Shown here: positions 25,157 through 36,476 of the stretch, piece after piece
Layout: each line of letters starts with the position of its first letter
Position numbering within the stretch: position 1 is the stretch's first letter
DNA from: Corylus avellana
Lineage: Eukaryota > Streptophyta > Magnoliopsida > Fagales > Betulaceae
Length of the DNA: 64,000 bases
NCBI RefSeq assembly: GCF_901000735.1
Contig: NC_081541.1
Location: 7,061,021 to 7,125,020 of the forward strand
Reading direction: 5' to 3'
Made by a program: the position numbers and the translations under genes
The notes under the pieces: generated by a model
Databases searched by the model: none
What the model saw: only the letters and a program-made list of their open reading frames with translations
Told to the model about the DNA's origin: nothing

Positions 25157-27058
25157 GCAGATTTTGTTTTGGATTGTGAATGGGGCACTTGATTTTGTTC
25201 TTGGTCTATTTTTTTTTTTTTTCCAACCAAAAACTCTGCTAATTTAATTTGTGCTCTGTTTCAGTCAAGGAAGTGCTCTTTTGGACGTTACTTCTGGTGG
25301 AAATATGGCTGTAAGTTCACGTGAAAGCCCTAGTTGCAGAGATCCATAATTGTCCTTGTCCATAAAGCTTTCACGTTATGTATCTAAAATCTCAAAAATA
25401 TTCTTGTATGCAGCAATACTTCCGTACAACATACAAATTTATGGAGCTTTCCCCACATGCTTTGATTCCCATGCATGGGAGAGTTAACCTGTGGCCAAAA
25501 CACATGCTTTGTGGATATCTCAAGTATGAACATAAACCATTTTCTTTATTTCTCCGTTTCCTACGTTAGGCTAAATTGTCTACAAAATTTTACCTATCAT
25601 GGGATCTTAAAAAATGAGTCCTTCCAGGTACTTCCCCCCTCCTTTCTTTGCATTACCCTTTCATCATGGATTTTTTTTCCTTGTCTTTTTGTTTTGTTGG
25701 GGAGGTTTAAAATCACCTTTGCTGTTTTTAGAAAAGAAATTTTCCTCTGACGTGGGTTGTTTGTTAATTAAAAGTTTATGCTCATATGAAAAGATTCTTT
25801 CAATATTCACTTTTTTATCACGAATTTTATCAATGGGGCCAAGAGCTTGTCTTTCTGTCAGTTTGGTCTTCTTGGATCTCAGAACTACACTAAATGTAGC
25901 AACGATATCTACCAAATCTTGACATAGGATCATTGCAATATTCAGGAACCGCAGAAGTAGAGAAGCTTCTGTCTTGAAGGCAATAGAAAATGGAGCAGAA
26001 ACATTGTTTGACATAGTTGCATATGTATACTCTGAGGTTGATCGCAGATTATGGATTCCTGCTGCATCCAATGTGAGACTTCATGTGGATCACCTGGCCC
26101 AGGATGATAGGTTACCAAAGGTAAATTTTTTCCTGTTTCAACATCAGCATTTTCCATGGTTATACATCTTCTTCACATATTAGCTTGCATATGCATTTGG
26201 TTGAGTAGTTCTCACATTTTACACATCAGAGGGATAACGTACATTTGCTTTGGTTCATTCTTGTTAAATTTTTTTAAGCATAAGAACAAATACAATTGTT
26301 ACAATAGGATATAACTGTATGTTAGATCTGTTTAAAGTAACTTCTTTATTATGATTCTTCTTATTCTGTTTTTTTTTTTTTTTTTTTTTTTTTTTCTGAA
26401 GCCAACTTTCAATGTAATTAGTCAACTGTTGCCATGGAATGTCCTGCCTCTAAGTGTTCAAGTTTTCACTTGATAGGATGATAGAATCAAGTTTTCCCTC
26501 ACATTTTAAAGACCTCAACAAATAAGGGTGTGCTGGAAGCCAATGAGCTCTACCCCCAGTAACACTTCCCCTTGTAAGAACAATATGAATGTGGGGGTGC
26601 GTTCAAAACTTACTAGGTGCGTGCTTGCACCAATAAAAAAGAAAAAAATCTTAGGGAATGAAGCATGTATGATTTCCTCACTTGTGTTCTCTTTCCTTCA
26701 TCTTTGGGCAAGCTGGGCATAGCATGGACTTCAGTGATTGAAACCTTATTCACTGCCATGCATACTTGCATTGGCTTCATCTTTGATTTTTCTCTATAGT
26801 TTGTTATTTTTCTTCTTTTTGATCCATATATTATTTTGAAATAATATATGTCCTATAGTGGAATAATTTGAAGGGTATTTGGATACCTCACTATCCATGT
26901 TTGAAATGATTACAAATTTTTCTGCCAGCTTACGTATTTTAGTCACATTCCTTATTTGAATGAATTTCCAAAATTCACCCGAGTGTGTGCAGGGCTTCTC
27001 TTTAGAAACTTTCAATCGCAGTTTGACTGTATTTGCCGACACGGTGGGTAAATTGTAA
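16913..27058 (+). CDS. LACTB2-like metallo-beta-lactamase-fold hydrolase, 12 exons, Nudix-like N-terminus
   Basis: Exons: 16913-17176, 17270-17417, 17876-18030, 18482-18664, 20336-20411, 21433-21510, 23326-23411, 24334-24407, 25265-25310, 25414-25523, 25946-26120, 26993-27058. All junctions are GT-AG and in phase, giving about 486 aa. Metal-binding motifs are THHHRDHVDG (exon 5/6), FAPGHTDGHMAL (exon 7/8), LIVGDHCVG and PMHGR. After these comes a helical tail (NRRSREASVLKAIENGAETL) like the winged-helix end of LACTB2, a family with RNase activity in animals. The first ~190 residues (LAVILKNPQNDAEFLLVKQ, DLWDLPSTQLNLLE) recall a degenerate Nudix fold without catalytic glutamates. It resembles Arabidopsis At4g33540. 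The start ATG follows a CT-rich leader. The last exon is the least certain. Introns hold LINE fragments and a 111-bp tandem duplication. Confidence 0.88.
19150..19343. repeat. Tandem duplication, about 111-bp unit, in intron 4
   Basis: GCAGCTCTCTGTCTGGCACA occurs in both copies, preceded by AGGAGTGGCT and TGGTCCCACC / TTGTCCCACC. The copies differ by scattered substitutions, so the duplication is not recent. Confidence 0.7.
21202..21318 (+). mobile_element. Short 5'-truncated LINE with 16-bp target-site duplication
   Basis: Perfect direct repeats CTCACAACCAATTTAC at 21186-21201 and 21319-21334 enclose 117 bp with the LINE 3' signature (CCTATGTATTTGGGTTGTG, then ATTACTTATAAATAAAA). It sits in intron 5 of the metallo-beta-lactamase gene, in the same sense. 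Confidence 0.75.
22364..22429. repeat. 33-bp tandem duplication in intron 6
   Basis: Two consecutive 33-bp copies containing AATGTTGGTTTACAGTGG differ at one position (CCCCAAATG versus CCCCGAATG), so the duplication is recent. Confidence 0.85.
23775..23788 (+). mobile_element. 14-nt LINE tail insertion inside a 20-bp target-site duplication
   Basis: AGTCCATTTGGGTGGTTGTA occurs at 23755-23774 and again at 23789-23808. Only CTTATCAAAAAAAA separates the copies. That is exactly the 3' terminus plus poly-A of the LINE family seen at 2640 and 3374. The simplest reading is a reverse-transcription event aborted almost at once. It lies in intron 7. Confidence 0.75.
25104..25157. repeat. (CT)n then (AT)n microsatellite
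   Basis: A CT run passes directly into an AT run in intron 8 of the metallo-beta-lactamase gene. Confidence 0.9.
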
Positions 27059-28199
27059 CCCAAGTGAGGAAGGCTTCTTCTTGTTCCCTGCACATCAACT
27101 GTCTTTATTAGGTTTGGACCCACTTACCTTGCAATTTCCCTGGATTTAAAAGCTCTATTCTATATATAATTTTATTGAACCACTGAACTATCCCTTGTCA
27201 AAATGGAAGGGAAAATAATCATCCAACCACATAGACCCCATGAAATAAAACTTTAATGCTATTATAATGTAACATTGTAGATGCGGGTATACTTCATTAT
27301 CTGGGAACAAATAGTTGTTGGTGATAGTGCTTCTTCATTTCTAGTAGTGTTGATAAGAGCCTGCTGCATTGCTCTGTGTAGGCATTTTCGATTCAGAAAT
27401 TCCGAAAAACTTGTCGGCTGCGTTTCTTTTCCCGGTGGATTTGGGCATACATTAGTTGTGGTCTGCAGTTAAATTATCAGAAGGTAAGGACATCTACAAC
27501 ATTTATTGTTGGTACAGTGGCTAGCATTGCCGTGTTGTACTTGGTTAATAGGTTGAGTTCCAAATGAGACCCATTAGGGCGTACATTCTGGAAACCCATG
27601 ACAATCCATGTGTATAAGATATATATATCAGTGATCGGACCTTTTACTTTCATTCTGTATTGGAAGGAGAAATTTCCAGAAGTTGGTGGAACAGGGTGTA
27701 AATGGTTTATATGATGCTATTAAAGGTCATTAGTAACTACAATGTTAGACGGGAGCATATAAGAAGAGAGAGTTTGTAGATGATGTGCAAAAGAATGTGA
27801 AGTTTTTAATGTAATTGGATTTAATGGTCTCATAATGGAGCAGCTTTTTTTTTTTTTTGATGAATCAATTAAGGAACTGTTGGTTATTGACAATAAGACG
27901 AGATTATAGTGAAAAGTAGAGAAGAGAGAGACCCAAAGAAACTGCTATGTTTTTCCTTTAACTCTATATTATATTCACAGCGGGTTCCAAGCTTGATATG
28001 GAACATGATATTTGTGATATCTCCCCCATACTCTCGTGAATCCTAATGCCTATCATCCATCCATAACGTTATTCACACAACTCCTGGCACTTCCCATGTG
28101 CTCTTGCTTCACCTTGCTCGAATCAAACGGTTCTAGACCCTGCCAACTCTCTTTGGTTTCATAGCTTAAAATCAAGTCTCCAGGACTTCATTTGCATAA
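27059..28199. other. Intergenic: probable 3' UTR and promoter of the next gene
   Basis: No ORF of note. The 3' part of the metallo-beta-lactamase transcript probably ends here. The last few hundred bases should hold the promoter of the glycosyltransferase gene; a clear TATA box was not assigned. Confidence 0.4.
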
Positions 28200-28241
28200 A
28201 TGAAGATAAAGATCTGCGAGCTTTGCTTGATTACAGTGTAA
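28200..28241 (+). other. Possible upstream ORF (13 codons)
   Basis: An ATG at 28200 opens a short frame (MKIKICELCLITV) that stops 20 bp before the glycosyltransferase start. If it lies in the 5' UTR it could reduce translation of the main frame. Transcript evidence is lacking. Confidence 0.3.
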
Positions 28242-28261
28242 GCTAGAAAGAGATAAAAGAG

Positions 28262-29751
28262 ATGAAGCAGTGTAAGGTGACTGTGTTTGTAAAAGAACTC
28301 TCCATCCGTATTAGAAGAGTCAAAGGAAGAAATTTGCATGTCACAACCACCATTTTCTTCGGTTTGTCAGTAGCATTTTTCGTAATGGTACTAGGATGTT
28401 TCATCAACAATCGTGCTAGAAAATTCCTATCCTCTAATAATGAGTTTTACTTTCCGCAACTCGCAACATTTTATACAATGTCACCTTCACCTTCATGTTC
28501 TTCTTCATCTGCTCATTCCTTGAGAGATTGGATAGCTCCCATGGAGCTATCACATTCGATGAGCGACGAGGAGCTAGCGTGGAGAGCATCAATGGTGCCA
28601 CATATGGTAAATTACCCCTACAATCGGACGCCAAAGGTGGCATTCATGTTCTTAACCAGGGGGAGATTGCCGTTAGCACTGCTCTGGGAAAAGTTCTTCA
28701 AGGGACATGCTGGGTTCTACTCAATATACATCCATACTTCCTTAGAACTCAATAACGAACCACCAGAATCCTCAGTGTTTTACAAGCGGAGAATACCAAG
28801 CAAGGTTAGAAATTTATAGTGTTCTCTCCCATTCCAAAATATGCTTTGCTACAAAAAATTTCCTTCCCATACTTTGACCAATTGGTTAAGTTTTATTGGA
28901 TTGGAATTATTTGCAATTGGCTGTTTGAATTGCAAGCAATTTAGGCAGTCTCACAAAAGAAAATTATGCGCTCCAGGCTGTCTAGGACAGGTGGGCTCTG
29001 TAGCCTCTATCTCTGTGAGGTTGCCCAAATTACGTGCAATTCAAGCAGTCTAATTGTAGAGATCTTTATCCATTTTCTCCACGCTAATAATTGTATTTTG
29101 CAGCCAGCAGAATGGGGACGAGCCACCATGATGGATGCGGAGAGGCGCCTATTAGCCAATGCCCTACTTGATTTCTCGAATGAGAGATTTGTGTTACTTT
29201 CTGAAACATGTATTCCTCTATTCAACTTCACAACAATTTACAACTATCTCATCAACTCCAACCAAAGTTTTGTAGGCTCATTCGACGACCCACGGAAAAT
29301 GGGTCGTGGTCGTTACAATAAACGAATGTGGCCAACCATATCATTGTCCGATTGGCGTAAAGGCAACCAGTGGTTCGAAGTTCGCCGGAGGTTGGCGGTA
29401 GAGATAGTATCAGATGTGAAATACTACCACATTTTTGTGAACCATTGCAAGCCTCCATGTTACATGGATGAGCACTACTTGGCAACCCTTGTGACAAAAA
29501 CTCACCCGGACATGAACTCAAACAGGAGCATCACTTGGGTTGATTGGTCCAGAGGTGGGTCGCACCCTACAAGGTTTGTGGGGAAGGATGTGTCCGAAAC
29601 GTTTCTGAATCGGGTGAGACATGGGTTTAATTGCAGTTATAATAATGGTAACACCACCACAATTTGCTTCCTTTTCGCGAGGAAGTTTGAAGCAAACACT
29701 CTAGAGCCTTTGTTAAGGATAGCTCCAACACTGCTTGGGTTTAATCCTTAG
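28262..29751 (+). CDS. GT14-like (BC10-type) glycosyltransferase, Golgi type II membrane protein
   Basis: Two exons, 28262-28804 and 29104-29751, joined in phase 0, give 396 aa. A single membrane segment (about residues 28-48) near the N-terminus predicts a type II topology with the catalytic part in the Golgi lumen. Family motifs are [91 protein letters not shown] and TWVDWSRGGSHP. The Arabidopsis/rice BC10 group (related to core-2/I-branching GlcNAc transferases) affects cell walls, but substrates are mostly unknown. A decayed copy lies at 36.5-38.2 kb and a second intact paralogue at 42.4 kb, both in the same orientation. The start is the first in-frame ATG before the membrane segment. Confidence 0.9.
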
Positions 29752-30225
29752 GAGACTTGTATGGCCCAAACATAACATTCTCGTTTGAGTATGTAATTTT
29801 TTTTTGGCTATTCTTTTTGAATTGTTTTTAAAATTGGCAACCCCAGTATGAATATGTTTATCTCCTTTATTTAGAACAAATAAGTAAAAAAAAAAAAAAA
29901 AAAAAAAAAAATTCTCTATTTCGAGCAAGGCCTTCAGAAACTTCTGCTTCATGTGCAACCTTATAAATTCATGATGGAAGTATCATGATTCACCACAGAT
30001 ATCATTCCATAGTTTAGGCAATCAAAGTTAGTTTAAGTCTTTAACTGTAATGCACTTCGATCCACAAGCTAATAGTCGATGAAATTCACAAAAGATGCTA
30101 CTTACTACTTAACATTAAAATTTCCTTATAAAGAAAAGATGCATCCACCTAATATTTCAAGCAATTTACAAAAGATGCTAGTTACTGCTCAATATTAGAA
30201 TTTCCTTCTAAAGAAAATATGCATT
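29752..30225. other. Intergenic, 3' flank of a kinase pseudogene with a local duplication
   Basis: Contains an A-run (29887-29911) and, at about 30085-30225, two diverged copies of a segment with ACAAAAGATGCTA and AATTTCCTT. The second half matches the 3' flanks of the other LRK10-like copies (51.3, 58.3 and 62.9 kb). Confidence 0.5.
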
Positions 30226-31856
30226 TTAGGGCATTACAGAATCATATTGTAGTGATTCCGTTGTTGTTGAAGAATCTTCTAGCGAAGACAAGAAAGGCTT
30301 GGGTGGTACTTGCAAGGATTTGAGACTTCCTTCTAACATATTCACAACTCTACTCATCGGTGGCCGGCTTGAAGGGTCCGTCTGTATGCACCACAAACTC
30401 ACTATTATCATCTTCTTTGCTCTTTCGTGATCCTCTTCATTCATAAGACCCTGGAATCCCAGATCATTATCTTGTTCAAGACTTTTGTAAATCCAATGCG
30501 GATAAAATATTTCATTGGTACTATTAATCTCGACATCTATATTCCTTCTTTCCCCAACTATTTCAAAAACCATCATTCCGTAGCTATAAACATCTGATTT
30601 GTGAGAGATCCCTCCAAAATTTCTACAAAATACTTCCGGAACTATATATCCTGCTGTCCCTCTCGCACCCAACATTAATATGATACTATTTTCTTTAGGA
30701 CATATTTTTGCAAGGCCAAAATCAGAAATTTTTGAACAAAAGTCCTCATCCAAAAGAATGTTGTGAGGCTTTATGTCAAAATGCACGATTCTTGTGTTGC
30801 AATTCTTATGCAAGTATTCTAATCCTTGAGCAATGCCAAGTGTAATCTCGTGTAATGTTGTCCATTCTAATCGGCGATCAATCATTGGGGGATTTTTTTG
30901 ATATATGAACTTCTCGAGAGATCCTTAGGCATAAATTCATATATGAGAGCTCTTTTAGAACCTTCAAAGCAAAAGCCTATAAGAGAGACAATATTAATAT
31001 GTGAGGTCCTGCTAATGCTTACAATCTCGTTAATGAATTCCTCTCTGTTATACCTTTTGATTCTTTCATAACCTTCACTGCCATAAGACAACCATCTTGC
31101 AACTTTTCCTTGTAGACACCACCATAGCCCCCTTCACCTAATTTATCTTTAAAAAAGTTGGTCATTTTCTTGATATCTGAATAGTTGTATCTTCTAATAG
31201 CAAGAGGTCCATGGTTCCTTAAAAAAGCTTGGACAGTCTGGTGGGTTAGACTTTCTTTCTTCCAAAAATAAATAATTTTATTAGATGAGAACTTTTTCCT
31301 CAAGCAGTAGCAGCATATTACAATCATTACAACTCCAATTCCAGCAGATAAAATGGCTGTAATCAAGGAATAGAGATTACGAAGTTATGTGGTGCATAAA
31401 CGAGAATAACTCCAACTACCCATTGAGAGTGTGATCCTAAACATTTTCTTGTAGTGACACCATACAAGAAACGAAGAAGTTTTGATTGCCAAGATGGAGC
31501 CTAGGAGGAAAATCATGAACTAAGAAAAATGGTCTATTATAGGTCCAAAAGAGAAAAAAGAAATGCAACACAGAAGTTTGAACACTTGACAACAACTTTA
31601 GAAGTCTTCCAATGGATTTCATATAGAGCACGTACATCATTATAGAACGATAAAAATGGAGAAAGTCGAGCCATGGAAACTTGTTTTCATGAAATAATTA
31701 GCCACGTAAACCATCGGAAGGAGCAAAAAAGGATTTGCAATATATGTTTTGAAGATACAATAGATCACCACCAGATGGAATGATATAAACATGAAATTTG
31801 ATTAAAGATGTATATGTTACCTGATGCTAGTATCATCGCTTTCAATCTCTGACTCC
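30226..31856 (-). pseudogene. LRK10-like receptor kinase pseudogene (two frameshifts, no ectodomain)
   Basis: A short exon 2 (31856-31821) and a kinase exon (31356-30226) are recognisable from the membrane helix through [11 protein letters not shown], the catalytic HFDIKPHNILL and ISDFGLAK to the C-terminus. The frame breaks near 31060, where GGTATAACAGAGAGG replaces GGTAATGGAGAGG (+2 nt), and again near 30925, where CCTAAGGATCTC replaces CCGAATGGATCTC (-1 nt). No WAK-type ectodomain exon exists upstream; a TMK relic begins instead at 32.5 kb. It is the same family as the array at 51-64 kb and lies about 20 kb from it, so it was probably separated by later insertions or a second duplication. 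Confidence 0.85.
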
Positions 31857-32546
31857 CTGCATCAAAAGTTGCGAAAAATATTAGTTTTGGTTGAAATGAT
31901 AATAAAACATGTATTTGGAATAAATAAAACGTAAAAGGATAAAGAAATTTGCTCATAAATATTATCACAGATTCCTTCCTCTTCACAGCAATCTTAGTCC
32001 CATGCAATTCTCTTCTCCGTACACAACTCCAAATCATGTCAAACCCAAAATATTTTTGGTTATCAAGAAAAATATTCTTAATTTTTTGTAAAATATATAT
32101 TTTTTCAATAGTAAATCATTTTTTATGTTTGAACTTATTATTATTATTATTATTTTTTATTTTTTTTGCAGTTCATTATCCACTGGCACGTGGTAATTAT
32201 AATCTACCACCGGCCACCGACTCGCCAGTCGAGTCGCTATCATTGGAGATTGTTCGAATTCATTATTGAAATTTTCTGTACAAGTCAAACGCTAAAATAT
32301 ATTTTAAGGAGTACGTCTGGCAAAGCTTTTTTTCTATTTTATTTTTCTTGGTGTAGTTGTAATAAGAATTGATTGGTACAATATAAAAGTGAAATGAGTT
32401 TTAAATATTTTATGAGAAAAAAATAAAAAATAAAAAATCGTTTATACAAAGAAAAGTGTTTGAATTTTTTTGTTTTTGTTTTTTGTTTTGTTGAGAGAAG
32501 TGCTTGCAGATAGAACACACTTTATTTTTTAGAAAGTGATTTCGTT

Positions 32547-33265
32547 AAATGACTATACCAGCAATCATAACGGGGGAGACGAAAGTACCTCCACCATTTC
32601 CAGAGCTCGGAGTAGTCGTCCCAAGCAACGGATTGCCGGTTGCATTGAACTTCACCGTCGATGTGAATTTCGGTATCGACCCAGTAAGGTTATTGTTCGA
32701 GACGTCAAGAAGCTGCAGGTCCGGCAAGGTGGCCAAACTATCCGGTATGGAACCGGTCAAATTATTATCATTCAGATACAAATTTCTCAACGATATCAGA
32801 TTCGCAATGGCCGGCGAGATCGTACCCACAAAACCCTGTTTCCCGAAATCCACTTTGATAATCTTCCTCTGCGAATCGCAGGTAATGAAACTCCAACCAC
32901 TGCACGCGTCGTTACCTTGCCAAGGAACTGGCTATGTTGGAATTAGCTATCTTGATCGGGTACCTCAACTCCTCTGCGACCTCGAGCAATGCCGTCACCT
33001 GTGAATCACAACAAATGAAATGTTCTTCCTTTTCCAATCCGAAACCACGAAGTGTATGTTTGGTCACAGTAGACGGGAACTCTGGGATAACCAAAGAAAA
33101 GTACAACTGGGTCATCGAATACATCTGCAGGCCGGTGTTTTTCCACTCACACTGGCCTGTGCTGGCGGACCAGCCACTCGGGGCGGGGCTGAGGGCGGCG
33201 GTGGTGAAGGATGAAAGAGCGAGGAGATAGATAGAGAGACAAAGAAGGGTTCTCGAGTAACCCAT
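32547..33265 (-). pseudogene. TMK-type LRR receptor kinase relic, internally deleted, kinase missing
   Basis: The frame opens with a signal peptide (MGYSRTLLCLSIYLLALSS) and SPAPSGWSASTGQCEW, the start of a TMK ectodomain. It then jumps to VTALLEVAEELRYPIKIANS, which in TMKs lies after about ten repeats. A 15-16 nt insertion shifts the frame before the linker piece QGNDACSGWSFITCDSQ and the second LRR block (GFVGTISPAIANL, LYLNDNNLTGSIPDSLATLP). Everything stops at VMIAGIVI, where the membrane segment should begin. The whole kinase domain is absent. The deletions make function very unlikely. Confidence 0.8.
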
Positions 33266-34194
33266 TTCCAGATAGAGAGATGGAGAGAGGCAGAGAGGGA
33301 GGGGTGGGATCTTTTGTCAAGACAGGGGAGGGTGTTGGCGTTGGGAGGGGGATTTTTCGATGTGGGACAAACTACAACCAACATCCAATTTTATGAAGCC
33401 TCGTAAGAGTGTCTTTGCTCTTGTCTGTGTGGGACACTTGAAATTTGAGAACTCTAATTTTCCAATCTTCTCCATATTTTCCTTGTTATTTGAGAGGATA
33501 GAGACGTTAGTGCTATGATGGTGGGGAGAGTTGGGGTAGGCAGATCGGCAGCCCACCACCACCCCGTCTCTTAACCGTCATCAAGACGCTACCACCAACG
33601 AAGAATTGTGTACTCTAAAGTACTTGTTTCAATATTTGAAGGACGAAAATTGTGATTATTGATTACTTTTCATTAGGCACAATGTAGAGATCATCATCAT
33701 GAAATGGCTTCTAAAACCTGTAGTAACACTATCCTTTATCTTTGCAAAAGATTAAAGTTCCTTATCAATGATTATGGTTATTGTAGAGATGCAACAATAT
33801 AATGTTGTGAACGGTTCTTAAAACATGTCTTGTGAAGTGTGATTTCGAATGCTATAAAAGGCTTTGACTTCTTTTACTGAACATCAATTAGTTTTCAGAT
33901 AAGATGATCAAAGACCCGATCTAATAGTTATGAGTTAAGTTACCAGAAATTGACATAATTATATGAGATCCTTACCGTCGTATAAAGAATTATCAAGATT
34001 TGGATCGAGTGCAATGAATTGCTTATATTACATGCACGATAAACGGCTAAGGGTGGAAGAGGCTTTAGTCCCCAAGACTCAAAATGTTCTCCAATTTTTT
34101 TTTTTTTTTTTTTTTTAAAAAAAATATTTCTATAATTCTTTTAAAAGCAAATTTTTACAGCCCTATTTTTATTTTTATTTTTTTTCCGACATTT
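33266..34194. other. Intergenic DNA, no gene seen
   Basis: Upstream flank of the TMK relic, then AT-rich DNA with a T-run near 34099-34116. No supported gene. Confidence 0.4.
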
Positions 34195-34870
34195 AAAATC
34201 CTAATTCTACCCCTATAGACATTTCATTGTACCTAGTCTTCATCTGGACTAGTAATATTGGGTTTGGCTCTTCTCCTTTACTAAAAATATACGCCTTTGA
34301 ATTATTGCTTTGTCAGCGTCAAATATCAATTATTGTTAGACTTTTCATTGTACTTAATTTTCATCTGGACTAGGAGCATTTTCAGCAGTTTCCTTGTCAT
34401 TTTCCTTATATTTAAAGATCAAAACTATTTTTTACTTAATTCCCTATCTACATGTACTCTACAAATAGCTTCCCTATACTAATTAAATACCATTTCTTTA
34501 CTCTTATTTATTTTTTTAGTTCTTTATTTCTCTATTTTTTAATGATTAAGGAGAGAGAATGATTTTTTTATTTTTTATTTTTTTTATTTTAATTAGCACA
34601 AGGATTGCTTCAGTGTAATCATATACATTGAGTTGTACTGTAGCGATTCTAATGTCTAAGGGAAATATAAATAGTTTACTGTGGATGACTTTTTATAATT
34701 TTTTGATATTTTTCGTAAACTTAGAAAATGAAACCACGTATAGAGAGTTTGTTGTGAATGCTTTATGGGGTTTGCATGGCTCTCTCCATTTCTAGAAATA
34801 CATGCCTAGCTTTGAATTATTGCTATGTCAGCATCAAACATCAATTAAAATTGATCACACGATATATTTA

Positions 34871-35257
34871 GAGAAATGCTAAAGGCCCAACTTTTTTGCC
34901 CAACAAAAGTCCAACTTTTACCTTTTATTTTTTTTCTAAAAAAAACAAAATGAAAAATGGAAAAAATGTCTGAAGCAACCCTATCTATTTTTGCCTTTCT
35001 TTTATTTAGTATTTTTTTTAAAATGAAAAATAGTATTTTTCTTCATAATAATGACATTTTCTTGAAAAAAATGACATTATTATGAAAAAAATACCATTTT
35101 TCATTTTTTAAAAAATACCAAATATAAGAAAGACAAAAAATAGGTAGGGTTGCTTCAAACATTTTTTTTATTTTTTATTTTATTTTATTTTTAAAAAATA
35201 AATAAGGCAAAAGTTGGACTTTTGTTGGGCAAAAAAGTTGGGTCCCTATCATTCCTC
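34871..35257. mobile_element. Mutator-like MITE with perfect 9-bp target duplication and paralogous empty site
   Basis: The ends read GAGAAATGCTAAAGGCCCAA and, inverted, GAGGAATGATAGGGACCCAA; the inverted repeats continue through CTTTTTTGCCCAACAAAAG. ATATATTTA flanks both sides (34862-34870 and 35258-35266). The duplicate unit has a single ATATATTTA at about 36015-36023 with no insert, so this element arrived after the tandem duplication. Confidence 0.85.
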
Positions 35258-35706
35258 ATATATTTATGTCTTGGTCAAGATCGAGACCAATTGCACGAAA
35301 GAACGTCGCGATTCTTTTGAATTTAAGCCGTTGAATTGAAATTAAATATTAAAATCCTAATTCTACCCCTATAGACATTTCATTGTACCTAGTCTTCATC
35401 TGGACTAGTAATATTGGGTTTGGCTCTTCTCCTTTACTAAAAATACACGCCTTTGAATTATTGCTTTGTCAGCGTCAAATATCAATTATTGTTAGACTTT
35501 TCATTGTACTTAATTTTCATCTGGACTAGGAGCATTCTCAGCAGTTTCCTTGTCATTTTCCTTACATTTAAAGATCAAAACTACTTTTTACTTAATTCCC
35601 TATCTACATATACTCCACAAATAGCTTCTCTATACTAATTAAATATCATTTTTTTACTCTTATTTATTTTTTTAGTTCTTTATTTTTCTATTTTTTTAAT
35701 GATTCA

Positions 35707-35707
35707 G

Positions 35708-35744
<37 letters not shown>
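35707..35744. repeat. (AT)n microsatellite
   Basis: Pure AT run present in copy B of the tandem duplication but not at the same place in copy A. Confidence 0.9.
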
Positions 35745-35749
<5 letters not shown>

Positions 35750-36476
35750 GCGCAAGGATTTGCAACCATATACATTGGGTTGTACTGTAGCGATTCTAAT
35801 GTTTAAGGAAAATATAAAGAGTCTGCCGTGGTCCGTGGATGATTTTTTGTGATTTTTTGACATTTTTTCTAAACTTAGAAAATGAAACCACATATAGAGA
35901 GTTTGTTGTGAATGCTTTATGGGTTTGCATGGCTCTCTCCATTTCTAGAAATACACGCCTAGCTTTGAATTATTGCTATGTCAGCATCAAACATCAATTA
36001 AAATTGATCACACGATATATTTATGTCTTAGTCAAGATCGAGACCAATTGCACCAAAGAACGACGCGATTCTTTTGAATTTAAGCCGTTGAATTGAAATT
36101 AAATATTAAAATATTTTTCAGCATTGAAAAATCCTTTCTTTGTTCGAATATTTATGGTTCCGAACAATTTCGGCGATGACATGAAGTCCTCTGAAAAATT
36201 GATAAATCAATTTGATAACAAATTTGATGAGCTTTCCTAACCCTTTGTTTTTGTGGGTATATATGGTTAGCCAGTTAATTAGGGAATCATTTTTCATCAT
36301 CAATTAGGAAACAAATTGGATAATACGCTTGGAATTTTTTTTTAATCAAAATATGATTGGATCGATAAGTTGACGTACATAATCCGAGTCGCATGAACAC
36401 TTGAAATCTTTCCTTGACTCCTATAATTAAGAGGTTAAATCTTATTAGTGTTTAATGGGTTGGTTACCCCTATAAT

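Larger units (their letters stand above)
34195..36108. repeat. Tandem duplication of an unidentified ~760-bp unit
   Basis: Copy A (about 34195-35350) and copy B (about 35351-36108) share long near-identical stretches, such as ATTTCATTGTACCTAGTC, TTGTCAGCGTCAAATATC and GCATGGCTCTCTCCATTTC. Copy A is longer only because it carries the 387-bp MITE at 34871. The unit has no coding content; an internal GAGCATTTTCAGCAG start suggests an older MITE within it. Confidence 0.8.
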
